A stretch of 64,000 nt of DNA, taken from assembly GCA_963277665.1 (NCBI GenBank), contig OY728152.1, forward strand, positions 1,188,678,357 to 1,188,742,356. Direction: 5' to 3'. This stretch comes from Viscum album (Eukaryota > Streptophyta > Magnoliopsida > Santalales > Viscaceae). The position numbers and the translations under genes were made by a program. The notes below the pieces were generated by a model that did no database searches, was not told the DNA's origin, and was given only the letters and a program-made list of their open reading frames with translations. The stretch's first letter is position 1. Every line of letters starts with the position of its first letter. Below are positions 11,641 through 23,160 of the stretch, in pieces.

Positions 11641-12134
11641 AGTCTATACCCAACATGATACCACCATTTGCATTCATTGAGAAAAATACTAGAGCACCAC
11701 ATGATGACACGATCGGTTGGACAAAACCCTTATTTATTAGATCGTCAATCTGAATCTATAACTCCAACAACTTAGAAGGATCCATCCGATAGGGAGCCAT
11801 CGAAATCAGATGGTCACTGGGTAGTAATATATCCCAAACTCAATATCACTTCAAGGGGGAAGAGTCACCCCTATCCAAGGAAGATGTCTAGGAAATCACT
11901 AAAGATCTTTGAGACTTCCACTATCTCTGTATCTGCCGACTCCACTGACATATTGGCTAACAAGGGAAGAAGGGGCTCTGCTTGCCGGATCCCCTCTTAG
12001 AAACCCTGCTTGCTGATGAAAGTCACACGTTATCAGCCCATATATGAAAACACAAACCTTATTCAAAAGCATTCAATAAGAGCACACACAGAGAAAAACT
12101 CGCCAATGCCTAAAATGACATCATACAGTTGCAT

Positions 12135-12356
12135 CTATAGCAAAACAAGGTCCCCACTAAACTGATGTGGCCCTAACATCAATCTGTATCCCTGGAAAAC
12201 ATAAGACAAGCTAGTATAACCTCCAACTGGCATACACAAAACAAGGGGCATGAAAATTCTCTCTACATCTAGACCTAGAGTATGGGCTAGATTAGGTTCG
12301 GAAAAGGAGTGTGAATCTCCTGAATCAAACAAGGTGTAGGAAATAGTGCTAAACAA
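12135..12356 (-). pseudogene. Retroviral-type aspartic protease, older gypsy
   Basis: Reads YTLFDSGDSHSF with the catalytic DSG (the usual T/S-H follows as DSHSF), then LGLDVERIF, a hydrophobic stretch and GYRLMLGPHQFSGDLVLL, matching the protease fold order of gypsy elements. It would process the Gag-Pol polyprotein. The C-terminal D/LGMDWL part is not seen intact. Confidence 0.65.
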
Positions 12357-12699
12357 GCCGATTGTATATCAAACGACTTCTGGACCTACTGGTACTAATA
12401 ACTATGTAGCGTGCAACTGCCCACACCAAGCTCCTCTGCCCCTCGAATGTCGGCTGCCTCCTCGATCACGCCTTGGTCGCGGTCCTGGTGGAGTTCTCTA
12501 AGGTCAGCCTTCTCCTGCAGTGTCTGCTCTTGGATGAGCGAGGGCTAGCTATACCTGATGTTTCCACTAAAAGGGCATGGCTAGAAATTGCTGCTACTTA
12601 GGTGGGCACTGAACCTACCCACCCCCACTAAAATTCACTTGCTCCGAGAACTGATTCATAAGGTTCCCACGGCCTCCACAGATGAATAATCTCGGTCTT

Positions 12700-13420
12700 G
12701 GGCTTGCAAGGAAAGGGCAAGGACCTATAGATCAAAACTAGAACTGCTGGAGCCTACTCCACACAAGCTGAAACCTACCAGCCCTAATGCTGGGGGCATT
12801 TTGCTGATATCCTTCCCATTTGATGATCCCAACTGGCTCCCCTCTAATGTAACACCACCCAGTGTGTGCATCCTATCCACCACTTCAGATTTCATCAGGA
12901 CCTCCATGTACGTCAGTAGGGTGAAGGGAGGGAAAACATACTAAAGAGAAGATTAGATTTCCTCCTCTAAACATCTCTCCTAAGACTCCTCATCCAGAAA
13001 AAGGTCCGAAGAATAAATATGGAGATCCTAGAACTTGATCCCCAACTCCCTCACTAACAAACTCCCCTATTGAAGGGAGAGCATCTCCTGCCTCTTCTTA
13101 GCCTTCATCGTTGAAGAAAGAAATTCCGCCCAGAAATCCTTCTTGAAGTCATCCCACAAAATCCAACTCTAAATCCTCTCTCCGAGGTATAGAGTCCACC
13201 ACTAACATGCTACTCCCCTCATCTGAATGACTTCCAACAGAACCCAGTACTCAGCTAGAGTGCGGATCAAGATGAAAGTTATCACCAACTCCTCGAGCCA
13301 GGTTTCAGTCTCCATGTATGAGACGCTGCCTTCATGCTTCCCGAGGGTGTTCCACTGAAAGGAACGAAGGTTCTTTTTCCACTGTTCATCATCATCCTCT
13401 CAATCAGTCTTCCGCTAATC
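12700..13420 (-). pseudogene. Gag, older gypsy, decayed
   Basis: On the minus strand near 13090-13150 the reading WDDFKKDFWAEFLSSTMKAK, then KRQEMLSLQ, stop, GSLLVRELGIKF matches the W-EFK...F...EF....KRQEFL.L.QG..SVREY core of chromovirus gag, and AEYWVLLEVIQMRG lies upstream near 13250. Several stops and frameshifts are present. The zinc knuckle is not clearly kept. Start codon not identified; the primer-binding site is at 13843. Confidence 0.6.
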
Positions 13421-13842
13421 ATCCAAATCAGCCTTCTGGGCCTCAATCACCTGCACTACTCGTGGTCATCATCTAGGTTCCATAATTGGAAGTTAAACAA
13501 GGAATTACTAAGCCTAAGTAGTGTATAATATTTCTTTTTAAATTTTCTTAAAATTTTAATTTACATAGATTATTAGAACACCCAGAACACACAAGAACAC
13601 AAGTAATTATGATTAACTAACCTTTCCCCAGGTCTCTACAATAAAATTAGTGTAGCCTCACTTGGTAGTTCGTTAGGTCTAGAGTCCTTGTATAAGATCA
13701 TGGGGACCCCTAAAATCTTATGTCCTAGAATGTATTCCCTAGCCTATTTCATGCAACAGGATTTCCTAACAATTTTTTCCTACAATCCCATGCAATCCTT
13801 ATTTTACCTAACCTCGAGCTCAATCCTATCTCTCAACCATCA

Positions 13843-13854
13843 CCTCTGATTCCA
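13843..13854 (-). other. Primer-binding site, older gypsy
   Basis: Minus strand TGGAATCAGAGG, one mismatch from the initiator tRNA-Met complement, three bases from the LTR end at 13858. Confidence 0.75.
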
Positions 13855-14266
13855 TTTTGTCATGACATGCCTTCACCAAGATGAGGAAAGGAACAACAAA
13901 TGGCCAGACCCTTCCTTCTTCAAGTTGAAGGAGAGATAATGACCCCCAAGTCCCGCCTTCAATAGGCCCCAGAGTGGTGACTATCACCAAGGTTATAGAA
14001 TCACACGTAATATGGAAGGCATTACCATTTTTATTTAGTAGGATGGGGAGATACGATGGTAAAAACCCCAAAAACTACAAAATTGAAGGTAAAAGTAAAG
14101 ATAAAACCTATTACCATTTGCATGTCAAAGATAAACCCATAAAAGTAAAAGAAAAATACAAAGGGAAAGTACCAAAACAAAGAAAACCTCAAAGGAAACT
14201 GTCCCGATGTCTGAGCTAGTTTGGTCTCGCACGGTCCCAAAAGTCCTCCGGGAAACCAGAAAGCAG

Positions 14267-14275
14267 TTTTATATA
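14267..14275 (-). promoter_or_regulatory. TATA box, older gypsy 5' LTR
   Basis: Minus-strand TATATAAAA at the position matching the left LTR. It would have driven genomic RNA synthesis toward the gag at 13.4 kb. Confidence 0.5.
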
Positions 14276-14602
14276 CATAGGGTGAGTATATAGGTATACT
14301 CATTAGGGAAAACCAAAATCTCTCGTGCACAAGTGAGGAGGTATTCTAATGCCCCGTGAGAAAAATAAGATAACCAAATCACCTAGAAAAGAAATTATCC
14401 ACCCAACTTCACCAAGGAACACTCCCTAAATAACGCAAGTCAGGTAAAATAATAGTAATAGCACATCGATGTTTGGGTATCCCACACCAATTTACTAATG
14501 GTTGTTGAAGATATCCTAGGAATCATAACTCCCCCTACATTTTAACTCTAGTCCCACTACCACCCCAACAACAACCTTTTGGGCCATCACAACCATGACT
14601 AC

Positions 14603-14770
14603 GCCCGCAAACACCTGGGCCACCACAACCACATGTAACCACGCCTACAGACACCTGGGCCAGAACAACTATCACCATGCCTGAAGACACATGATATAGA
14701 ACAAATACCACAATAGATGAAGACACCTAGGCCAGAACAACTACTTCCACACCAGAAGAAACTTTGGCCT
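14603..14770 (-). repeat. 36 bp minisatellite in older gypsy U3 (right LTR)
   Basis: At least three consecutive units of 36 bases, following one of 40 (starting at about 14603, 14643, 14679, 14715), each with GAAGACACCT-like core and AGAACAA. Clearer than in the left LTR. Confidence 0.75.
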
Positions 14771-16574
14771 CATCCCGAAAAAACTTGGGAAACAAACCAA
14801 CCCACACACACCTGGGCCAACCATCACTACCACCTTGCCCAAAGAATCCTGGGCTATAATGGACCTTTGGATATCACAGCCTACCAAAAGAGTCTTGGGC
14901 TACTCAGGAGAGGGAACATAATGGATCTAATAACCAACCACCCAATCGGATGTTGGAAAAAACACTCTCCCCCATAAAATTGGGGTGTTCGACATGAAGT
15001 GCTCTACTTGGGTGTGGTGCGAATAAGAAACACAAATACTAAATTTAAACATATAGGTACAAGCACTCATCCCAACCAATGGGTTCCAAAACCGGCCCAT
15101 ACGCAAACACCCTCATTACTATTCATTCATACAAAAACACAATAGCCACTACCAGAGCACAAATCATTCCTAGAAAATAATTCTCCATTGAACCCATTAT
15201 TATTTTAATATTCATGGGATTATATTTAAATAATTATTCACTAACAGGAAATTAACATCCATATCCATAAGCGAAGGAAGGAAAAACAACCAAGAAGTAA
15301 TTTAATCATTCCCATCTGGTTCTCTTGTAAAGTGAAAACAATAAAAAGGATCTGTGAGATACCTCGGAGTACTAGAACCAAACGAATCCCCAACATATGA
15401 CCCGACAAGATATTAGATCCAGAATCCAACAACTGAAAAATTGGAGATCCCATACCTATTCAAAACACCCCCACCAGAATCAAGAACAACATCCATACTC
15501 ATAACCATAATAGAGAAAGGGAGTTTTCAGATTTAATCACACCATTCATTTAGTTTTTTATTTCTATTTGGTTAACTAGGGTGATCACACAAAGATTATT
15601 TTTTCATCGGGCATCCATTTAATCATCTGAGTATACATAATTAACTAGTTTCCATGTTACAATCAATTAATCACAGCATTTTTCAGAAAACAAAGGTTCA
15701 TTAGTGCATAATAATGGACCACCAACGACGACAATTTTTTATGGACATAAGTCTGTATAATTCACAACAAATAAGCAAAGAAAAGAGAGTACAAAAACAT
15801 CATCTAACACACCCCTTCATTCTTTAATCCCATTTATTTTATTTTTCAGGGTTTGGTTTCATCCACCCCGAAAGGAACATTATCGTACCCACCCCGCATG
15901 ATACAGAGTAAAGAGATATGATGGTTAACCCTACTTTCATGATCAATGATTGATCTTTTCATCCTTGCACCATGAACTGGGAATGCGTGACTTGTAGGGG
16001 AGGAACTCCAAGGACTCCAAGAGTGAGTAAGAACAGCTCCAACAACAGGTGCATAGCTAGCCTCAAAAAGAGGTAAATCAAATGCACCAAGTAAAGGAAA
16101 TGAGACTATCAAAGAATGAGAAAAAAATTCCATGCGATAAAAGGCATGATCTTGGAGATATGAGAATTTGAAATATTGAATGGTTTTAAAGGGGGATCAT
16201 GATTTCTCCATGTGGTTGGGAGGTTAAACAAGAATGAATTAATTTTTATTCAATAATTCTCCATGGAGAGGTGTGATAATGGTTGTGAGTTTTAGGGTTT
16301 CCCTTAAACGGGGAAAAATACGTAACAAGGGAGAAGCTGAAAAGTTTGATAAAAAGGGTGATACCAATGAAGAAATATACATGTTTTGGTAAGTCAAGGG
16401 CCACCCAGATCTTGGGGGATTTTAGATATCATTTATGGGATTTAAATGTATTTGAATTGGGTATTAAAACACTTTTATGTCAAAAGATACATTGAGGGTG
16501 AAGAACTTGAAAAATTTGGAAACTGAAAAAAAAACATAAGGGGGGGGACACTGTTTGGTGATACACTGTAACAG

Positions 16575-16790
16575 TACCACCAGTTCGGTAGAACATCATA
16601 AGCGGTGCAACCATTTCGGTGTGCGACTACTATGGTGCCATCTTCATGGTTCCACTAGTTTATTGAAACACTGTAAGCGGTGCCACCTTTTCGGTGTGAG
16701 ACAGTGATGGTGAGACTGCCATGGTTCCATAGTCATGGTGTCGTCATGAACGGTGCCACCATTTCGGTGGAACCGTTTGGTGGAACCATG
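16575..16790 (-). repeat. GGTG/CACC array in older gypsy U3 (right LTR)
   Basis: Counterpart of 8917-9125, with units such as GTACCACCAGTTCG, GTGCAACCATTTCG and GTGCCACCATTTCG. Many CpG positions of the left copy appear here as TG or CA, and the reverse, as expected from methylation decay. Confidence 0.65.
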
Positions 16791-16887
16791 TTTTTGGAAA
16801 ACACTTTAATGAGTCACCGATGGTCCCCATGACACCCCAAACAATAGAAAATTTCCAATGTAATGGACTAGGAGGGTCCGAGCCACT

Positions 16888-16892
16888 ACAAT
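16888..16892. other. Target-site duplication of the younger gypsy, left copy
   Basis: ACAAT directly before 16893, identical to 27123-27127. The first three bases are the end of the older element's LTR. Confidence 0.9.
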
Positions 16893-17377
16893 TATAGCGA
16901 CCCAGCCTTTTCTTACATTACTATTACATCATTTCAAAGATAAACAAAATAATAGTATTACACATGGAGGATCCAGAGGTTTAGTGTCTTGGGAAAACTA
17001 GGACTACACATAACAAGTACAACATCAAGCATAAAAATTCATTTAATCTCTTCTTCTATAGCTTCTTATTGGCACTTGTCCTCTCCTTAGTGCATGTAGC
17101 CACCTGAGGATATACATCAAAAGGGGTGAGCTAAAATCCCAGTAAGAGGATAGATAAGAACAATATATCATGGGGTGATCATAATCATGACATTGGAAGA
17201 AGATCTTAATCATGAGAGGAGCACAAACAATAAACTTGAAATGTGGCAAAGCATAAAAATGAAACATCATGTCTTAGTGGTTAACTACCACACATAATTG
17301 TGAACAAATCTAGCATCATGTTCACGCATAATTTCACATTTACTCATGAGATTCATCACTTTACCCGATGCATTGGA

Positions 17378-17460
17378 GCGCTATATAATTCCGGGCACAC
17401 CCGACACATTTAAACATTCATATTGCGCTATATAATTCCGGGCGCACCTGTCACGTCATA
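17378..17460 (-). repeat. 47 bp direct duplication in LTR
   Basis: GCGCTATATAATTCCGGGCG occurs twice, starting at 17378 (GCGCTATATAATTCCGGGCA) and 17425, each followed by CACC(C/T)G. The other LTR has the pair at 24867 and 24914. Confidence 0.7.
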
Positions 17461-18753
17461 ACATTATCATTATCATGCTTGCCAAATAGAACACATATCA
17501 AACATAAATAACCCATGGAAAGTAGTGGGTTTCATCTCATAATAACACATTCATAAGCTTTGGGTTCCCAAAAGAAAGAGGGAACAACATACTATATATA
17601 AGAACCATCAACCTTGAATGAGAGGTAAAAGGTGAGATCTTGAAAGAAGAGTTCTTTTGGAAAACATTTTGATGGACATAAAAACCAGTGACAAACATGT
17701 ATATCCCAGAAAAGTAAAGGGAATGATGAACAAATGATCTTTGAGGAGTAACCATATAAAAATGGAGTGAAAGAGGGAGAACCCGAAGGAAGAAAATTGG
17801 GTTCGAGATTTCCCCTTACCTTGTACTCGAATGCCTCCTTCTCTTTAATGTCCTGTATAATGAAATTATATTCATTAATTAGAAATTACAGAACCTTTTA
17901 TACATTAATAGGGTTCATTATGGTTTTATTATTTCATATTATGTTCCTTTGGATGACTTATAGAGTTTAAAAACATTGATCGGGGATGTTCTTTTTCATG
18001 GTTTTCTTGAGCGGTCCACTTGTATTCTTAATTTGATGTTTGGGTAGATCATGGTTAAACATCCAGAACTGATATTACATGTAATTAATGATATTACAGA
18101 AGCTTGGATGATTTTAGAATGAGTTATATTAGATCCATGTGGCCAAATTATTAGATAGTAATTAAATGAAGATTATTTGGGCTAATTTGAGCGGTTTTTG
18201 GATCACAACCAACTCATTTTAACTTTTCACTTAGTAGTATGGCCATAGGTTATTTCCAGAACATAAAATAGAACATAATAAATATAAAACATTCTGGTTC
18301 AACCATAAAAATGGTTTCATGACCAGATTGAAGGTATAAATGGAAGAAGAGAGCATGTTGTTTTTGAAGGTGATAAATTATCACCACATGAACAACGTTC
18401 TCTTTAATAAAATAAAAGGAAGGGGGAAAGGGTGAGGGGTGATATAATATAACATTAGAATCATAATATTACAGTATATATATAATAATGGATTTACAGA
18501 ACAATTTGGATGAATATAGATAGAGGGAGATCAAGAAAGGAACTTGGACTTGAAAGGAAATTAAAGGAGAAGAGGGAGAGAAATTACCTTTAGAATCCTC
18601 CTCTTGAGTTCCTCTTTAAGGAAGCTAGGCTTGGTATTTTGATGAGACCAGCAGATTTTGGACGTGGGGGATGAGTTATGGGAGGTGTTTGGGCATAATT
18701 TAGAGAAGGCTTGGAGCTTGAAAGGTGTGAGGAAAAGAGGGAGTGAAGGGTGG

Positions 18754-18761
18754 CTTTTATA
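18754..18761 (-). promoter_or_regulatory. TATA box, younger gypsy 3' LTR
   Basis: Minus-strand CCACTATAAAAGCCACC, about 870 bp into the LTR and followed by a pyrimidine-rich leader. Confidence 0.7.
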
Positions 18762-19382
18762 GTGGAGGGGAGAGGGGTTTTCTTAATATTAAATTGATTA
18801 GTTTATTAATTCCACCAAGGACAAGGAATAGTGAGTCTTGGATGACCAATAATAGTAATTTTATAATGTAATCCCGAACCAAGTGGGCTTACATCAGCAG
18901 AACATCAGCAATGACTCAATTAATGCATTATTTAGCTTTTATTGTGAATTATCGGATTCCACTATTCATCAAAAATTCAAGTATCTTAGAAAAATCCCAA
19001 AATTTTACCCCAACCATTTTTCGGCGTGTAGAATCCAAAAATGAAGTCCATTTTTCAAAAATAATTTTCTAAGTATTATTAATTTAATATTTAAATAAAA
19101 TCATAATTTACTTAGAATAAACAATTTTTAAGATTAAAACTGATTTTATAGCTCTCTCAAAAATTACGTAGGGTCTTATAAAATTATCTAAAAACTATTA
19201 GACATTGATTCAATAATTTATGAATATATTTCAGGAAAATAAATTTTCTTTTAAATTAATTAATTAATTATAATTAATCATTTATGATTTATAAAATACC
19301 AAAAATGTTTACTAAGGTCAAATTATCACTTTCTATGATGTCTAAATTTTATTTTATTATTCATAGGTAATGTTACTCTTAT

Positions 19383-19433
19383 TTACTATTCGTAAGGGTA
19401 GGTTACTATTCATAAGGGTAGGTTACTATTCAC
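19383..19433 (-). repeat. Three 20-21 bp tandem units near U3 start
   Basis: TTACTATTCATAAGGGTAGG and two close variants in a row. Also present in the other LTR at about 26873-26923. Confidence 0.7.
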
Positions 19434-19632
19434 CAACAATTATTTTTGTTTCATTAGACTCCAAAAACTATCTTGAACACAACCGTGTATGTTGGATTTC
19501 TAAAATTCCAAACATATGGGTGAAAAAAATTATGTTTAAATGTCCCTTATCACTTAGTAGTTCATTATTTTGTGTTTTTATGACATAGATAAAAGAAGGG
19601 AATTTTCTATTGAAAAACTTTGGGTCGTTACA

Positions 19633-19645
19633 TTCTTCTCCCCTT
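19633..19645 (-). other. Polypurine tract, younger gypsy
   Basis: Minus strand AAGGGGAGAAGAA abuts the 3' LTR start. It would prime plus-strand DNA synthesis. Confidence 0.9.
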
Positions 19646-19672
19646 AAGAAATTTCGCCCCCGAAATTTCACT

Positions 19673-20098
19673 TTACACAAACAGGTGAGGGTACTTCTCC
19701 TTCATTGCCTCTTCCAGTTCCCAAGTTTCTTCCTCAAACTTTTGGTTCCTCCACAACAATTTGACAAGGAGGGTTGTCTTGTTGCGTAGAACCTTATCAC
19801 TTCGGTCCAGAATTTTTACCGGCTTCTCCTCATATGAGAGATCATCTTCCAACTGTACCACCTCTGAGTTTAGTACATGTGAGGGGTCTGGAATGTACTT
19901 CCTCAGTAGTGATACTTGAAACACATCATGAACTTGAGCCATATTCGGTGGAAGTGCCAGACGATAGGCCACGGCTCCTATACGATCAACGATCTCAAAG
20001 GGGCCAATGTACCTTGGGCTTAGCTTCCCTTTCTTCCCGAATCGCATGACTCTCTTCCATGGAGATATTCGAAGGAAGACTTTATCTCCAACGTCAAA
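19673..20098 (-). pseudogene. Integrase GPF/Y module and chromodomain, younger gypsy
   Basis: After an in-frame TAG near 20100 the frame continues VGDKVF-type sequence, then MRFGKKGKLSPRYIGPFEIV, AYRLALPPNMAQVHDVFQVS and the chromodomain EKPVKILDRSDKVLRNKTTL, LLWRNQKFEEETWELEEAMK, ending KYPHLFV and a stop at 19673. The TWE Trp is kept. Only one of the aromatic-cage positions is evident, as expected for group II chromodomains of this lineage (established for chromoviruses, not tested here). It is the true C-terminus of Pol. Confidence 0.85.
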
Positions 20099-21022
20099 CT
20101 ACAAGTCCCTTCGACGATTGTCAGCATAGCTCTTTTTCTGACTTTGAGCAGCATTGATATGTTTCTGGATGACTTGAACCTTCTCTGTCATCTCTTGAAC
20201 AAGATCGGGACCAAGTAGTTTTCGTTCTCCAACTTCATCCCAACAGGTTGGAGTTCTACATCGCTTCCCATAAAGAGCTTCATACGGAGCCATCTGAATA
20301 CTTGAGTGGAAGCTATTGTTGTATGAGAACACAACCAATGGAAGGTGCTGATCCCATCCACCTTTGAATTCAAGAGAGCTTGATCTTAGCATATCTTCAA
20401 GTGTTTGAATAGTCCTTTCAGACTGGCCATCAGTTTGGGGGTGATAGGCCGTGCTGAAGTTTAATTCAGTACTCAAAGCATGTTGAAGGCTCCTCCAAAA
20501 TTTAGAAGTGAACCTTGGATCACGGTCAGAGACAATCGAGAGTGGAACACCGTGCAACCTCACTACTTCCTTCACATATATCCTTGCAAGTTGTTCAAGT
20601 GAGAGGTCTTCCCAAATAGCGATAAAATGAGCAGTCTTGGTGAGTCGGTCAACCACAACCCATATCGCATTATTTCCTCTTGATGTTTTCGGGAGACCCA
20701 TGACAAAGTCCATAGTAACATTTTCCAATTTCCACATGGGTATAGGCAATGGCTGCAGCATACCTTTGGACTTTTTCCGCTCAGCTTTAACTTGCTGGCA
20801 TACCAAGCACCTTGATATATATTCTGAAATCTCCTTCTTCATGTTATCCCAACAAAAGTGTTCTCGGAGATCACAATACATCTTGGTACTTCCAGGATAA
20901 ATAGATAAAGTTGAGCTATGTGCATTATCCAATAGCTCCTTCTTTATTCCAGGTAATGAAGGCACACAAAGCCGCGTTCCAAACCGAATCACACCATCAT
21001 CGTCGATATGGAACTCTTGCTG
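20099..21022 (-). pseudogene. Integrase core, younger gypsy
   Basis: Follows an in-frame TGA at about 21023-21025 and ends at an in-frame TAG near 20100. The HHCC zinc finger shows AHSS...SIYPGSTKMY...CLVCQQVK: the second His of the family (SIHPG) is Tyr. The D,D-35-E catalytic residues are all present: MDFVMGL, SDRDPRF and QSERTIQTLEDML. The end of the core, MAPYEALYGKRCRTPTCWDE, is typical of plant gypsy. The protein would insert cDNA into the genome; besides the stops, the lost zinc His should impair it. Confidence 0.9.
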
Positions 21023-21025
21023 CTT

Positions 21026-23160
21026 TCATTCCTTTACTGCATTCACCCTCTTTTGTATCTCCACATCATCCCTTTGTGCTTCCTTGATCTTCTGTTGGAT
21101 GGATGGTTGCGCAATCATTTGGGCAAGGTAGGATGTATCCCCTTCTCTTACGATTCCCAAATCCATCCTTTGCATATCCATGAAGATAGGGTCTTTCTCA
21201 ATCCTTAACATGGATAGAGTTGCAGGTTCTTTCCTGCTTAAAGCATCAGCTACCTTGTTCGCCTTTCCAGGATGATAGTGAATAGAGCAATCGTAATCCT
21301 TGATTAGCTCTAACCATCTCCTTTGACGCATGTTGAGCTCCTTTTGTGTGAATATATACTTTAGGCTCTTGTGGTCGGTGTATATGTCACACTTCTCACC
21401 ATAAAGGCAGTGCCGCCAGATTTTCAAGGCAAAAATCACGGCTGCCAGCTCTAGATCATGCGTCGGGTAGTTCTGCTCATGGATCTTCAACTGTCGTGAG
21501 GCGTAGGCTATCACATTATCATTTTTCATGAGTACACAACCCAAGCCTTTCTTTGAAGCATCACTGTATATCACAAAACTTTCTCCACTTTTTGGTAGTG
21601 TGAGTACAGGTGCAGTGATCAGCCTTCTCTTTAGCTCCTTGAAGCTTCCCTCACATTCTTCCGTCCATACATACTTTACCCCTTTCCTTGTTAACTTAGT
21701 TAGCGGGCTTGACAATCGTGAGAAGTTTCTCACAAAACGTCGGTAGTACCCAGCTAATCCAAGAAAACTACGGATTTCTGTGACACAAGAGGGCCTGGGC
21801 CATTCTTCAATCGCCTTTGTCTTTGAAGGGTCCACAGAAATTCCCTCGCTTGTGATCACATGTCCCAAGAACGTGACTTGATTCGTCCAAAAGTCACACT
21901 TGCTGATCTTGGCGTACAACTTCTCCTTTCTCAATGTCACCAACACAAGTCTTAGATGTTCTTCATGTTCCTACTTACTCTTGGAGTAAATGATAATATC
22001 ATCAATAAACACTACCACATATTTGTCGAGGTAATGTCTACAGACTCTATTCATCAAATCCATGAAGATTGCAGGGGCATTAGTAAGTCCGAAGGGAATC
22101 ACCAAAAACTCATAGTTCCCATACCTTGAACGGAAGGCAGTCTTCTGAATATCTTCCTTCTTCACCTTTACATGATGATATCCAGAACTAAGATCCACCT
22201 CTGAGAAGTATTGAGCTCCTCTTAACTGGTCGAACAAGTCATCAATACTTGGGAGAGGATACTTGTTCTTTATGGTGATCTTGTTGAGTTCCTGATAATC
22301 GATACAGAGCCTCATGGTACCATCCTTCTTCTTCACAAAGAGCACTGGCGCACCCCAAGGTGATGCACTAGGGCGTATGAACCCTTTGTCCAGATGCTCT
22401 TGTAGCTGCTTCTTTAACTCCTCCAGTTCGATAGGAGCCATCCTATAGGGACACTTCGAGATAGGAGTAGCTCCGGGTATGAGTTCAATTGAGAACTCTA
22501 CCTCACGATCCGGGGGAATTCCGGGTAACTCTTCGGGAAATACATCTCCGTATTCCCTTACGATGGGCATTTCCTCAAGGTTGGAACTTTCCTTTGACTC
22601 AAACATTTGGGCGAGGTATGCTTCTTCATAGGGAATCATCACCCACACCATTGAAGGATTTCTAAAAGGAGATTCATGATCTTCCTTGCATTTGTAGAGG
22701 AGCATGGGATGGTTCGGAATACAAAAATATATTTCCTTTTCCCGACAGTTGATATGTGCTCTATATAACGAGAGCCAATCCATTCCCATTATAGCGTTGA
22801 ATTCCACCAAGGGAAGTATTACGAGATTTTCTGGAAGAATCTTCCCACATACGTCAACATGAGAAGAATCAAACACTTGGGTTGCAATGATTGCACCACT
22901 TGGTGTTTTTACAGATATCTCTACTTCAAGGTTTCGGGGCTTCGATTCTATAGTTCTAGCAAACTTGCAAGATATAAAGGAATGCGTAGAACCAGAATCA
23001 AATAAGACTTTTGCCATTCTTGAGTGAATAGGAAGTGTACCTTGTACGACTTCATTATCATGTTCCACCTCCGCAGTAGTGATGGCATAAGCCTTCCCTT
23101 GTTCCTTTGGATTTGGTGGTTGTTGGCGCTGATTACCCTCGGAAGCTCGAGGTTTAGTGC
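21026..23160 (-). pseudogene. Protease, reverse transcriptase and RNase H, younger gypsy
   Basis: Protease: [13 protein letters not shown] with the catalytic Asp at 22997-22999, ending [74 protein letters not shown], and the catalytic box FIDD at 21998-22009. An in-frame TAG at about 21968 splits RT just after [12 protein letters not shown]; the frame goes on through [33 protein letters not shown]. RNase [51 protein letters not shown], with all four acidic residues of the active site kept. Apart from the stop this part looks able to fold normally. A TGA at about 21023 ends it before integrase. Confidence 0.92.

Larger units (their letters stand above)
6169..16890 (-). mobile_element. Older Ty3/gypsy chromovirus, decayed
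   Basis: Two long LTRs (6169-9232 and 13858-16890) flank a ~4.6 kb interior with, on the minus strand, primer-binding site, gag, protease, RT, integrase and chromodomain relics in the usual gypsy order. LTR ends begin TGTCA on the plus strand; the right LTR ends ACTACA and the left ATTATA. In the first ~120 bases the LTRs differ at about 17 sites, so the insertion is old. Lineage is probably Tekay/Del-like, judging from long LTRs plus chromodomain; this is inference. Its pol lacks part of RT and most of RNase H. Confidence 0.85.
13858..16890 (-). repeat. 5' LTR of the older gypsy (3033 bp)
   Basis: Begins TGTCATGACA on the plus strand and ends CCACTACA at 16890. Partner of 6169-9232, sharing the TATA box (14267-14275), the ~36 bp array (about 14603-14770) and the GGTG/CACC array (about 16575-16790). 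Its last three bases are also part of the younger element's target duplication. Confidence 0.85.
16893..19632 (-). repeat. 3' LTR of the younger gypsy (2740 bp)
   Basis: Aligns end to end with 24382-27122. On the minus strand it begins TGTAACGACCC and ends GGGTCGCTATA, so the termini are TG and TA rather than TG and CA. It contains a TATA box at 18754-18761, a triple 20 bp repeat near the U3 start, a 47 bp-spaced duplication, and a CTTACTGGG...GCTCACCCC box (about 17125-17150) some 250 bp from its end. Confidence 0.95.

Noticed and set aside
14535..14726. 63-codon Gly/Val/Cys-rich frame on the minus strand
   Set aside because: Translation of the 36 bp minisatellite; a period divisible by three gives repetitive peptide without coding selection.
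17043..17755. Frames of 75 and 72 codons repeated at 24532-25244
   Set aside because: They are the same pair of LTR stretches, downstream of the LTR TATA box; they are kept in both copies only because LTRs are duplicates.
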